From: UBA3478 sp965662045
Lineage (GTDB): Bacteria > Bacteroidota > Bacteroidia > Flavobacteriales > Flavobacteriaceae
Reading direction: 5' to 3'
Assembly (NCBI GenBank): GCA_965662045.1
Contig: CBFIGE010000018.1
Coordinates: 1 to 36,390 of the forward strand
Length of the DNA: 36,390 nucleotides
Shown piece after piece: positions 1 to 8,111 of this stretch. The notes under the pieces were generated by a model. The model had not been told where the DNA came from and did no database searches. It saw only the letters and a list, made by a program, of their open reading frames with translations. The position numbers and the translations under genes are program-made. Every line of letters begins with the position of its first letter. Position 1 is the first letter of the stretch.

Positions 1-8
1 CGACTAAT

Positions 9-45
9 AAAGGGAAGCATCAACTGAGGTGTTTCCCTTTTTTTT
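9..45 (+). terminator. Rho-independent terminator of an upstream gene
   Basis: A 12-bp stem (10-21 pairing with 28-39, two G-T wobbles) with a six-base loop is followed directly by a run of eight T residues (38-45). The T run on the plus strand means it ends a plus-strand transcript whose gene lies before the window. TAA triplets at 5-7 and 8-10 could be that gene's stop, but no reading frame can be assigned. Confidence 0.75.
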
Positions 46-131
46 GGGCTTTAGCGGCTGTTTTGCCGTTTGTATTTAGCCAAACTATTCCTCACCAAAG
101 GTCTTGATAGGCAACTATTTACAGATTTTCC

Positions 132-187
132 ATTCATCCATGAAATATACTGTTTAGCGTAAAAATATGTTATTCATCTATAAAATA
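132..187. repeat. Pair of imperfect 16-bp direct repeats upstream of the repeat lipoprotein
   Basis: Positions 132-147 and 172-187 match at 14 of 16 bases, with start points 40 bp apart. They lie in the leader of the lipoprotein gene that begins at 211. The arrangement could be paired half-sites for a regulator, or a small local duplication. No regulator is known for it. Confidence 0.3.
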
Positions 188-207
188 GTAAGATTGCAAC
201 TTACTAT
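185..207 (+). promoter_or_regulatory. Perfect 8-bp inverted repeat just before a start codon
   Basis: ATAGTAAG at 185-192 is the exact reverse complement of CTTACTAT at 200-207, with a seven-base spacer. It ends three bases before the ATG at 211 and twelve before the alternative ATG at 220. In RNA it would fold into a hairpin over the ribosome landing region; in DNA it could be an operator. No T run follows, so it is not a terminator. Confidence 0.35.
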
Positions 208-210
208 AAA

Positions 211-2337
211 ATGATCAAAATGAAAAAGCTTTCGCTGTTTATCCTAGGACTTTTAGTTTTAATATCCTGTTCACAAGACACCCAAATTGAAGACTACGAT
301 TCTTTTCGAATAGAAGGTAGTGTAACCAAGGGTAGTTTTTTATCTGGAGCTACCATAGTTTTCACTGAGTTGGACGATAGAGATTTAGCGCAGAAAGGTT
401 CTTATTACGTGGCTTCGATTTACGACTCATCAGGTACTTATGATTTGAATATCGACAGAGAACGCGAAGATGTAGTGAGAGCAACAGCCTCTGGATACTT
501 TTGGGATGAAGTAAGAAATCAAGTAAGTGACGGAGAATTAGATTTAAGCGGTTTATTTGAATGGAGCAGTGAGCTCAATATTAATGTTTTATCTCAGTTG
601 GAGTCAGAGCGAGTAAAGTACCTTATTCAAAATGATATGATAGGTGGTAGCAGAAGCAAGCGATTTGGCAAAGCTAAAAAGCAGGCGCTCAATGAGGTTC
701 TTTCCGTTTTTGGTATTGATGAAGAGTTTGAACGATCAGAAGAATTTAGCTTTCTTGACGGAGATAAAAAGTCAAAAGTTTTATTGGCTATTTCAGCAGC
801 CTTACAAGCAGACCGAGACACCTATGCTGTGGCCTCTTTACTCGCTGAAATGACAGCTGATATTAGAGAAGATGGAACATTAGATGATGAGAGTCTAAGA
901 GAAACAATAGGTTCAAGACTATGTATTCTAGATATTGATAAGATTACTGAAAATGTTGTTGTACAACTAGCAGAAGATTTTCCAAATCTAACAGAGAATA
1001 GTTTGGTGTCAGATTATTTAGATGACATCAAAGCAGAGTTTAGTGGCTATGAGTGTGATACTAAAGTTAATCCAGGTTCGAATGTCATTTCTATCGGGAT
1101 GATTACCAAAGCCATAGATGATAATTGTGATGAGCTTACCTTCTTCACTGATTTAGATAATGATGGAGAACTAGACGCGAACGAGACTGTGATCAATACA
1201 ATAACTATTTGTGATGGTACAGATGGTGAAGACGGAGAAGATGGTATTTCTGTTAAGGTTTATACTACTCGAGCTACAGACTGTAACAATGGCGGTACAA
1301 CCTTTATATTTTACCTAGATACCAACGATAACGATATGAAAGACGACGACGAGATGATCGTTACAGAAACAACCATTTGTAATGGAGGAGATGGTGCTGA
1401 TGCAGATCCGTTAGGAGTACAAATTACTGAGGCGAGCACTGAAGAATGTCCGGCAGGAGGAAAGAAGATAACCATCTTTAGGGATTCTAATGCTAACGGT
1501 ACTTTAGAAGATACAGAAACAGTTCTCGATACTGCAGTAGTCTGTGATGGTAGAAGTGATTTAGATGGTGATGGAGTTCCAGATGATATAGATGAATGTT
1601 TAAATACTCCTGCAAATACTACAGTAAACGAGCAAGGATGTGCTTATCTTTCCCTAGATGAAAACGGAATCACCGTTAAAGCGGCAGATTTTGTTCAAAC
1701 AGGGGAGTCCTACACGCTAAGTGGCAAGAAATATGAAGTAGTAGATGAAGATACTCTTAGAGATAAAGTTGTTTCATTCGAGGAAAACGATTTGAGTGCG
1801 ATAGTCACCTCAAAGATTACTAACTTTGAAGGTTTATTTTGGTTTAATGCGGCGAATGACACTGACCTCTCAAAAACTTATGATCAATACCAAGGTTTAA
1901 ATAGTGATCACTTTAGTTCATTTAATCAGGATATATCTTCGTGGGATACCTCACAGGTAACTTCATTTTTTAGAATGTTTAGAGATAATTTAAATTTCAA
2001 TCAACCCATTGGAGTTTGGAACACTTCTTTAGTGACCAATATGAATTGTGTTTTAGATAACGCAAGAGCATTTAATAAGCCACTAAATGACTGGGACACT
2101 TCTAAGGTAACGACAATGGCTAATACGTTTAAGAATGCAAGAAAATTTAACCAACCACTGAATAATTGGAATACTTCAAGTGTAACAAATATGTCCAAAA
2201 TGTTTTTTAAAGCGTTTGTTTTTAATCAAAATTTATCTTCTTGGGATGTGAATAAAGTGACTACTTGTGATGGTTTTATAAGAAATGCAAATAATTGGGA
2301 ATTGGATAAACCTAACTTTAGCAATTGTTCATATTAA
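211..2337 (+). CDS. Surface lipoprotein with DUF7151-like, thrombospondin-type-3 and BspA/DUF285 repeats
   Basis: Predicted outer-membrane, probably surface-exposed, lipoprotein of 708 residues. A short hydrophobic signal ends in the lipobox LISC, with the lipidated Cys at residue 20 (17 if translation starts at the second ATG, 220, which places the positive charges more typically). Residues about 30-290 are of unknown fold and rich in acidic residues. Residues about 291-450 hold three Cys-containing, Asp-rich repeats resembling DUF7151, joined by a short GTDGEDGEDG linker. A thrombospondin-type-3 calcium-binding-like motif (DLDGDGVPDD) starts near 451. From residue 571 there are five exact 25-residue repeats of the DUF285/BspA type (FNQ.L..WDTS.VT.M), ending in a degenerate cap with a Cys. 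Such repeats form right-handed solenoids in adhesins and surface proteins. No type IX secretion tail is evident. The ligand is unknown. It stands alone, preceded by an inverted repeat. Confidence 0.85.
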   Translation: MIKMKKLSLFILGLLVLISCSQDTQIEDYDSFRIEGSVTKGSFLSGATIVFTELDDRDLAQKGSYYVASIYDSSGTYDLNIDREREDVVRATASGYFWDEVRNQVSDGELDLSGLFEWSSELNINVLSQLESERVKYLIQNDMIGGSRSKRFGKAKKQALNEVLSVFGIDEEFERSEEFSFLDGDKKSKVLLAISAALQADRDTYAVASLLAEMTADIREDGTLDDESLRETIGSRLCILDIDKITENVVVQLAEDFPNLTENSLVSDYLDDIKAEFSGYECDTKVNPGSNVISIGMITKAIDDNCDELTFFTDLDNDGELDANETVINTITICDGTDGEDGEDGISVKVYTTRATDCNNGGTTFIFYLDTNDNDMKDDDEMIVTETTICNGGDGADADPLGVQITEASTEECPAGGKKITIFRDSNANGTLEDTETVLDTAVVCDGRSDLDGDGVPDDIDECLNTPANTTVNEQGCAYLSLDENGITVKAADFVQTGESYTLSGKKYEVVDEDTLRDKVVSFEENDLSAIVTSKITNFEGLFWFNAANDTDLSKTYDQYQGLNSDHFSSFNQDISSWDTSQVTSFFRMFRDNLNFNQPIGVWNTSLVTNMNCVLDNARAFNKPLNDWDTSKVTTMANTFKNARKFNQPLNNWNTSSVTNMSKMFFKAFVFNQNLSSWDVNKVTTCDGFIRNANNWELDKPNFSNCSY
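1921..2295 (+). repeat. Five in-frame 75-bp repeat units (25-residue BspA/DUF285 repeats)
   Basis: Units begin at 1921, 1996, 2071, 2146 and 2221, each opening with a Phe-Asn dipeptide, so the period is exactly 75 bp. DNA identity between units is moderate rather than near-perfect, which points to old duplications under protein-level constraint, not recent slippage. Confidence 0.8.
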
Positions 2338-2416
2338 GTTGAGTCTCGAGAACCAGTTGTGTTCATTCAAATGTGATAAAAAACATAGTTTGTTTAATTT
2401 TAGAGAAAAACAGTAA

Positions 2417-2797
2417 ATGAGGTTTTCTAAAACTGTCTTGTTCTCTTTTATTCTATGTGTTTTGTCATGTACAACCCCTTTGCAAACTTTAGATCAGCTA
2501 TATTCCTATACGCTTTTGCGTGACGAAAATAACACTGAAGAACTCAAATTTGGGTACAAAAATTATAAATATGATTCGGACTGGTTAGAAAAAGCAAGAA
2601 TCCTTAATTGTGATGAATTAAAAGTATTGTATCACGAATTAGACAGCATTCGTAAAACTTATCCAAGAAAAGCTTTCAAGATAGAGAGTAAACACGATTC
2701 TATACAGACTTTACAATGGGCGGTGGACCTTGAAACACGATACAAACAGTGTAACAAAAACAAAAAATTTAAACTCTATAAAAAACCCAAGTCATGA
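2417..2797 (+). CDS. Small lipoprotein of unknown function
   Basis: This 126-residue protein is not recognised. It begins with a classic signal (hydrophobic residues 7-17) and a lipobox VLSC, with Cys18 as the predicted lipidation site, so it should be anchored in a membrane facing the periplasm or surface. The rest is hydrophilic and Lys/Glu/Tyr-rich, with a basic C-terminus (KLYKKPKS) and two further Cys residues (in LNCDEL and YKQCNK) that could pair. It lies 79 bp after the repeat lipoprotein on the same strand and converges with the frameshifted gene at 2831. It could be cotranscribed with the large lipoprotein, but nothing shows they work together. Confidence 0.6.
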   Translation: MRFSKTVLFSFILCVLSCTTPLQTLDQLYSYTLLRDENNTEELKFGYKNYKYDSDWLEKARILNCDELKVLYHELDSIRKTYPRKAFKIESKHDSIQTLQWAVDLETRYKQCNKNKKFKLYKKPKS

Positions 2798-2830
2798 TCC
2801 CCTGTTAATATGGTTCGGCATTAAGTTTTT

Positions 2831-3113
2831 TTAAACGGCTGATTGAATCTCTTTTATTGGGTAAGAAATGACCACAGGTATAGCTTCAATAGTCGCCCTT
2901 GACTTTTGTTCTTTTTTGGTGTCACTAAACAATATTTCAAAATATAAGGATGTCTTTATCAAATTGAAGTCGCGATTGTAGTAATCTGTTTTGAATTTTA
3001 AAAGTTCCGCTAAAGGTTCCATTGACTTCACTTAAATCCAATTCTTGCCCGTGTAGGGAAGAAAAAAGTGTAATACAAACAATACTTGCGATAGTTCTTG
3101 TAAATTGCTTCAT
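2831..3113 (-). pseudogene. Frameshifted small secreted protein
   Basis: Reading from the ATG at 3113 on the minus strand gives a good Sec signal peptide (MKQFTRTIASIVCITLFSS, then a likely HGQ cleavage) and about 35 mature residues before a TGA at 2937-2939. The next frame then carries on for 35 residues (EILFSDTKKEQ...) to the stop at 2831. The two halves meet at a run of four T residues. Removing one T would give a single product of about 93 residues that runs smoothly from ILIF into EILF. This suggests a one-base insertion in the genome, or a sequencing error; programmed slippage is possible but unsupported. A GTG-started reading of only the second frame (2831-3031) would lack the signal peptide and is less likely. 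The function is not recognised. Confidence 0.55.
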
Positions 3114-3175
3114 CTGAATTTCTTAGAGTATTTCCTAATGAGATCTAAGTAAAATAGGTTAAAGACTGACGAATT

Positions 3176-3625
3176 ATGATCAAAAAACTAAAGCGAATAA
3201 CGGTGTATCTCATAGCCTTATTCTACACTTTTGTGGGTGTAACCCATTTTACAAATCCTGACTTTTTCTTGGTCATTGTGCCCCCTTATATTCCTTTTAC
3301 CGATTTAGCGGTTTATGCCTCAGGTGTTTTTGAAATTGTTTTTGGTCTATTGCTACTCTCCAATAAAACCAGGAAATATTCCGCTTACGGAATAGTGCTC
3401 TTACTCATTGCCGTGTTTCCTGCGAATTTATACCTGTACGAATCGGCTGAAGCGCAGGCAGCTTTTGGAATTACGGCTCAACAAGCTTTAATTCGTTTGC
3501 CGTTTCAACTGCCTTTAATTCTGATTGCCTTTTGGCATTCTGAAGAGAATACCTCCAAGGTTTTTGATTGGACCTGTCTAATACTTTTTATACCAACATT
3601 TATCTATTTTATCAGTTTAGGCTAA
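3176..3625 (+). CDS. DoxX-like membrane protein
   Basis: Small integral membrane protein of 149 residues with four predicted transmembrane helices (about 9-26, 45-63, 68-88 and 105-147, the last part possibly two helices). It resembles the DoxX/MauE-like superfamily: FVGVTHFTNPDFF near the first helix and an SGVFEIVFGLLLL segment are typical. Members are linked to redox and thiol stress in some bacteria, but most have no assigned activity. It is the first gene of a compact group: the permease begins 12 bp downstream and the next two genes overlap. It was probably named for fold similarity only; no catalytic residue can be pointed to. Confidence 0.75.
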   Translation: MIKKLKRITVYLIALFYTFVGVTHFTNPDFFLVIVPPYIPFTDLAVYASGVFEIVFGLLLLSNKTRKYSAYGIVLLLIAVFPANLYLYESAEAQAAFGITAQQALIRLPFQLPLILIAFWHSEENTSKVFDWTCLILFIPTFIYFISLG

Positions 3626-3637
3626 TATTATATCGGT

Positions 3638-4927
3638 TTGAGAGATTCGAAAATAGGATGGAAAACAGCTGCCGCTCTGGTGATATCAAATATGATCGGA
3701 ACAGGTGTGTTCACCAGCTTGGGTTATCAGCTTTTGGATGTTCAAAACACCTATAGTATCGTTCTTATTTGGGTTTTAGGTGGAGTTTTTGCCTTTATAG
3801 GTGCCTTGAGTTGTGCCGAATTAGGGACCCATTTTAAAGCATCGGGAGGAGACTATGTCTTTTTGTCGAAACTCATTCATCCTTTAGCTGGTTATAGCTA
3901 TGCATGGATATCACTAACGGTTGGTTTTACGGCACCCATAGCAATTTCAGTAATGGCTATGGAGAATTATTTATCTGTTCTTAATCCGCTATTTTCTAAT
4001 TCCTTTTTTGGAATAGGAATAATTCTAATTTTAACCTTAATTCACTCTTTTTCTATTGGGCAAAGTGGAGCATTTCAAAACGTTTCAACGGCGATAAAAC
4101 TCCTTTTTATCGGACTGCTCATTGGTCTTGGGTTTTATTATGCGCCTATTGACCAAACGGCTTTAGATTTTAGCTCTAATTGGAAGAGAGAGGTGACACT
4201 CCCCGGTTTTGCAGTGGCTTTATTATTTGTTACCTACGCTTATACCGGATGGAATTCTGCCGCCTATATTGTAGACGAGATCAGAGCGCCTCGAAAAAAC
4301 CTTCCTAAGGCGCTTCTTTTGGGTACGCTTATCGTAACGATTTTATACGTGCTTCTTCAACTTGTATTTTTAAGACTTGCGAGTGTAGAACAGCTTTCGG
4401 GAAAAGTCGAAATAGCTCTACTTTCTTTTTCATCTGTACTTTCAGCTTCGAATTCGAAGTGGATTGGATATTTTATTGCCATTCAACTCATTGCTACAAT
4501 AAGCGGATACCTCTGGATTGGTTCTAGAGTGACTTTCGCTATGGCCAAAGATTACAAGCTTTGGAATTTATTGGCTCATAAAAACAGCAATGGAATACCG
4601 GTTCGAACACTATGGCTTCAAGCCGCAATAAGCATCTTACTTACACTGACTGGAACCTTCGAAGAGGTCATGCTCTACACAGGATTTGTGCTTCAACTCA
4701 TGGGTACCCTGACTGTAGCTTCTGTAATTCGTCTTAAACCTCAAAAGGACGCTTTTAAGAGTCCTTTAAAACCCTATCTACAAATCGCATTTATTTTATT
4801 TAGTCTTTGGATTTTAGGTTATACGCTCTATCAGAGACCCAAAGAAAGCTTTATAGGATTGTTATTTGTAGCGGTGGGAATAATCACGTATTTCTTTAAT
4901 CATCGAACCCAACAAAAAATAGTATGA
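3638..4927 (+). CDS. APC-family amino acid permease
   Basis: Inner-membrane transporter of 429 residues with about twelve hydrophobic segments. The first helix has the amino acid/polyamine/organocation (APC) signature NMIGTGVFTSLG, where the backbone binds the amino-acid carboxylate, and the conserved ELGTHFKASGGDYVFL stretch follows helix 2. The segment YAYTGWNSAAYIVDEIRAPRK is the usual helix-6 and loop region of this family. The specific substrate cannot be read from sequence. Translation appears to start at TTG (3638): a stop lies in frame at 3623-3625 and no ATG occurs before the first helix. Its stop codon overlaps the ATG of the next gene by four bases (ATGA), implying coupled translation. 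Confidence 0.85.
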   Translation: MRDSKIGWKTAAALVISNMIGTGVFTSLGYQLLDVQNTYSIVLIWVLGGVFAFIGALSCAELGTHFKASGGDYVFLSKLIHPLAGYSYAWISLTVGFTAPIAISVMAMENYLSVLNPLFSNSFFGIGIILILTLIHSFSIGQSGAFQNVSTAIKLLFIGLLIGLGFYYAPIDQTALDFSSNWKREVTLPGFAVALLFVTYAYTGWNSAAYIVDEIRAPRKNLPKALLLGTLIVTILYVLLQLVFLRLASVEQLSGKVEIALLSFSSVLSASNSKWIGYFIAIQLIATISGYLWIGSRVTFAMAKDYKLWNLLAHKNSNGIPVRTLWLQAAISILLTLTGTFEEVMLYTGFVLQLMGTLTVASVIRLKPQKDAFKSPLKPYLQIAFILFSLWILGYTLYQRPKESFIGLLFVAVGIITYFFNHRTQQKIV

Positions 4928-5376
4928 AGATTAATTTACAATGGATTTCAACACTTATTTTGTTGATTTCTGCTCTTTTCGTAGGATTAGAACTCAGGCA
5001 AAGTAATGCCATTGCAAAGGCTACAGCTCGACAAACCTTAAATAACAATGACATTTCTTACCTAAAATCGTATATAAATCAAGAGCAACTATCAATTGCT
5101 GATCACAAATTAAAGTCAGGTGATTCACTAACCAATTACGATCGTCATCAGTTAATTGCAGCACAACATGTTAATTTTAGAATATTTGATAACGCTTATT
5201 TTCAATACCGAAGTGGTCTTTTAGAAAAAGAAGAATGGCGAAAATACCAAAGCATCATTCGCACGCTTTTTTCTGAAAATGAATTTGCTAAAGAAATGTG
5301 GCACATTTACGGGCCTAATTTTAGTGCCTCTTTTCAAGAAGAGGTTCGCAATATTTTAAATACCTTCGAGCCGTGA
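4924..5376 (+). CDS. Single-pass membrane protein of unknown function
   Basis: A protein of 150 residues with one N-terminal transmembrane helix (about 8-22) leading into the motif FVGLELRQSNAIAKA, followed by a hydrophilic, helical-looking domain. The N-terminal pattern (hydrophobic helix then VGLxLRQ) recurs in an uncharacterised family seen in marine bacteria; I know of no function for it. The hydrophobic start could be an uncleaved anchor, with the domain outside the cytoplasm. Start and stop overlap both neighbours by four bases, so it is translationally coupled to the upstream permease and the downstream 66-residue protein. Confidence 0.7.
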   Translation: MKINLQWISTLILLISALFVGLELRQSNAIAKATARQTLNNNDISYLKSYINQEQLSIADHKLKSGDSLTNYDRHQLIAAQHVNFRIFDNAYFQYRSGLLEKEEWRKYQSIIRTLFSENEFAKEMWHIYGPNFSASFQEEVRNILNTFEP

Positions 5377-5573
5377 ATTCATTTATCGTAGAAGTTTTAG
5401 GAATTGGAGGGCTATTGTGTGGACTTATCATTTGGCTACTTCCATTTTTTATTATTATTTCAGATAATAAAACTACCGGACGCGAAAAATTAGCTTGGCT
5501 TATGGCAGTTATTTTTATTTCGTGGTTTGCATGGATCTTCTATCTTCTACTAGCACCAATTCGCAAAGCTTAA
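5373..5573 (+). CDS. Small PLDc_N-like two-helix membrane protein
   Basis: A 66-residue membrane protein with two helices (about 8-30 and 41-62) separated by the polar segment SDNKTTGREKLAW. This layout matches the small phospholipase-D N-terminal-like (PLDc_N) domain proteins, which are two-helix membrane pieces without the catalytic HKD motif. The start is GTG at 5373, inside the GTGA overlap with the previous gene; no ATG start is available upstream in frame. Last gene of the 3176-5573 operon. The role is unknown. Confidence 0.65.
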   Translation: MNSFIVEVLGIGGLLCGLIIWLLPFFIIISDNKTTGREKLAWLMAVIFISWFAWIFYLLLAPIRKA

Positions 5574-5643
5574 AGCTTCTGACTTTTTTGTAAATTAGGT
5601 GTACAAGGCAATACTAGTCTTTTACTAATCAAATCATTGTTTC

Positions 5644-8028
5644 ATGAAATATAGCCATTTGCTGCTTAGCCTAATAGGTGCTGTAGCAACCCTTTCAGCC
5701 CAAAATCTAGAGTTAGAAGAACTTTACGATACCGTAGAAATTATCAGAGATAATTGGGGCGTCAATCACATATATGCCAAAAATGAACACGATCTCTTTT
5801 TTGCCCAAGGATATGCTGCTGCCAAAGACAGGTTGTTTCAATTTGAGATATGGCGCAGGCAAGCGAGCGGAACCTCTGCTGAAATATTAGGAAAACGCGC
5901 CTTTAAACGAGACTTAGGAACGAGACTCTTTAAGTTTAGAGGAGATATGATTGAAGAAATGAATCATTACCATCCCAGAGGAGTGGCGATCATAACCGCT
6001 TTTACCAATGGGGTTAATGCCTACATAGAAGAGGCACTTAATCAAAAAGATCAGCTCCCCATTGAATTTAAAATGCTAAATATTCTACCTCAAAAGTGGA
6101 CCCCTGAAATTGTAATTTCAAGGCATCAAGGTTTATTGGGAAATATTGGTCTAGAATTACAAACGGCCAGAGCAGTGGCAGCTGTGGGCACTCAAAAGGT
6201 AAAAGAACTGTCTTACTTTCATCCCAAAAATCCTGATTTAACTCTTCCAGATAATTTAACTCAAGAAATGTTAGAAGCTCCAATTTTAGAGCTATACAAT
6301 GCTTTTAGAAGACCACTTACGTTTTTAGCAGAAGACATCGATCCAATCTACAGAATTGAAGCCCCTGTGAAATTAGCCTTAAATGAGAGTAAGGCACTTG
6401 AAGATCCCTATTCAATCGGTAGTAATAATTGGGTGTTAGACGGAAGTAAAACGGCTTCAGGAGGAACGCTTATGGCTAATGATCCTCACCGAACGGTTGC
6501 TACACCCTCACTTCGATATATGACGCATCTAGTGGCCCCAGGATGGAATGTTATCGGTGGAGGTGAACCTGAAATTCCTGGAATTTCCATTGGACACAAT
6601 GAACATGGTGCTTGGGGATTAACTGTATTCAGAACAGATGGAGAAGACTTATATGTCTACGATATAGACCCAGAAAATCCCAATAGATATGAGTATCAAG
6701 GTCGTTGGGAAGACTTTGTAATCATCAAAGACAGCATTTTGGTCAAGGGTGAAGAAGACCGTGAGGTAGAACTAAAATATAGCCGTCATGGGCCAGTCAC
6801 CTTTGTTGATACTAAACATGACAAAGCTTATGCTGTGCGTTCTGCATGGCTTGAAATAGGTGGTGCTCCTTATTTGGCCTCCCTGCGAATGAATCAGGCT
6901 AAAGATTGGGCTGAGTTTAAAATGGCTTGTCATTATTCGCACATTCCTGGCGAAAACATGATTTGGGCCGACAAGAATGGAAATATTGGCTGGCAAGCTG
7001 TGGGCATTGCACCTGTGCGAGAGGATTTCAGTGGAATGGTTCCTGTCAAAGGAGATGGGAGTTTTGAATGGAATGGATATTTACCCATAATTGAAAAACC
7101 AAGTGTTTACAATCCTTATTCTGGCTTTATTGCAACAGCCAATCAAAATGTAACACCAGAGAATTATCCGCATTACAATGCGATTGGATATTCTTGGTCT
7201 GATTCATATCGTGGCGATCGAATTGATAAGGTATTAAATGATAATAATAACTTTAGCATGTCAGAAATGATGGCACTGCAAACTGATTATTATTCGCTTC
7301 CTGCCCAAAGACTCTTGCCTTTTCTTAACAATGCGGCTCATGCCAAAAAAGAAGCTCGTATGCTCGGACTTTTAGAAGGGTGGAATAATGAACTCTTACC
7401 CAATTCGATTCAAGCAGCGATATACGTTTCATTCGAAAATGAACTTAGACGTGCGGCTACAGAACAATTCATACCCAAAGCGGCCAAGCCCTATATACCA
7501 TCCATTCAATTAGCGAGAATTATTCAATGGGTCGAAAACCCATCTATGGTTTTTGAAAAGCAGGCTACGAAAAAGCGAGATGAATGGATAAAATTGGCCT
7601 TCAAAAGAGCGATAAAAAAATTAGAAGAACGCTTAGGTGAAGAACCCTCAAACTGGACTTATGGTCAAGTAAAGAACAAGCACATCAGCATCACTCATGC
7701 ATTAGGTAAGCTTGTCAAAGCGCCCTATGCAGATCTTTTGAATTTGCCCACCCTGCCTCGAGGAGGAAACTCATACACCCCAGGATCAACGGGAAACAAC
7801 TTAAATCAAAGCAGTGGCGCTACCTTTAGAATTATTGTAGACACCTCAGATTGGGATACCTCTGTAGCCACCAATAGCCCAGGGCAATCAGGAGACCCAG
7901 AAAGTCCTTTTTATAGAAACCTCTATGAATCCTGGGCTGAAGATTCGTTTTTTCCAGTTTATTTTTCCAAAGAAAAGATCATTGAAAACGCAGACTCTAC
8001 GATGATTATTAGGGCTAAGAAAGAGTAA
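5644..8028 (+). CDS. Penicillin acylase family protein (Ntn hydrolase, peptidase S45)
   Basis: Exported amide hydrolase of 794 residues, full length for the family. A signal peptide (about 1-19, ending LSAQ) is followed by the alpha-chain region (DNWGVNHIYAKNEHDLFFAQGYAAAKDRLFQFE), a linker, and then the self-processing site IGSNNW. Ser260 is the predicted N-terminal nucleophile freed when the beta chain is cut out. MANDPH and the late RGGNSYTPG region are typical beta-chain motifs. Family members cleave penicillins, cephalosporins or N-acyl-homoserine lactones, and others act on unknown N-acylated compounds; substrate cannot be told from sequence. It lies 83 bp before a pair of beta-lactamase-fold hydrolases on the same strand, so a joint role on acylated peptides or lactams is possible. 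Confidence 0.9.
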   Translation: MKYSHLLLSLIGAVATLSAQNLELEELYDTVEIIRDNWGVNHIYAKNEHDLFFAQGYAAAKDRLFQFEIWRRQASGTSAEILGKRAFKRDLGTRLFKFRGDMIEEMNHYHPRGVAIITAFTNGVNAYIEEALNQKDQLPIEFKMLNILPQKWTPEIVISRHQGLLGNIGLELQTARAVAAVGTQKVKELSYFHPKNPDLTLPDNLTQEMLEAPILELYNAFRRPLTFLAEDIDPIYRIEAPVKLALNESKALEDPYSIGSNNWVLDGSKTASGGTLMANDPHRTVATPSLRYMTHLVAPGWNVIGGGEPEIPGISIGHNEHGAWGLTVFRTDGEDLYVYDIDPENPNRYEYQGRWEDFVIIKDSILVKGEEDREVELKYSRHGPVTFVDTKHDKAYAVRSAWLEIGGAPYLASLRMNQAKDWAEFKMACHYSHIPGENMIWADKNGNIGWQAVGIAPVREDFSGMVPVKGDGSFEWNGYLPIIEKPSVYNPYSGFIATANQNVTPENYPHYNAIGYSWSDSYRGDRIDKVLNDNNNFSMSEMMALQTDYYSLPAQRLLPFLNNAAHAKKEARMLGLLEGWNNELLPNSIQAAIYVSFENELRRAATEQFIPKAAKPYIPSIQLARIIQWVENPSMVFEKQATKKRDEWIKLAFKRAIKKLEERLGEEPSNWTYGQVKNKHISITHALGKLVKAPYADLLNLPTLPRGGNSYTPGSTGNNLNQSSGATFRIIVDTSDWDTSVATNSPGQSGDPESPFYRNLYESWAEDSFFPVYFSKEKIIENADSTMIIRAKKE

Positions 8029-8111
8029 TAATATCTTGAATTTTAACGTTATACCTAGAAATGCATTAACTTTTAAAATAAAATATAAAACAAGACAACA
8101 GCTTTTAGACT

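Noticed and set aside
1221..1245. Collagen-like Gly-x-y repeat (GTDGEDGEDG)
   Set aside because: Only a few triplets; it acts as a linker between DUF7151-like repeats, not as a collagen domain.
1921..2295. CRISPR-like or satellite repeat
   Set aside because: The 75-bp period is in frame with conserved protein motifs and variable third positions, so it is coding repeat structure.
2798..2830. Terminator between the small lipoprotein and the frameshifted gene
   Set aside because: There is a T run, but the preceding inverted repeat (TTAAT with ATTAA) is five AT-rich base pairs, too weak to call.
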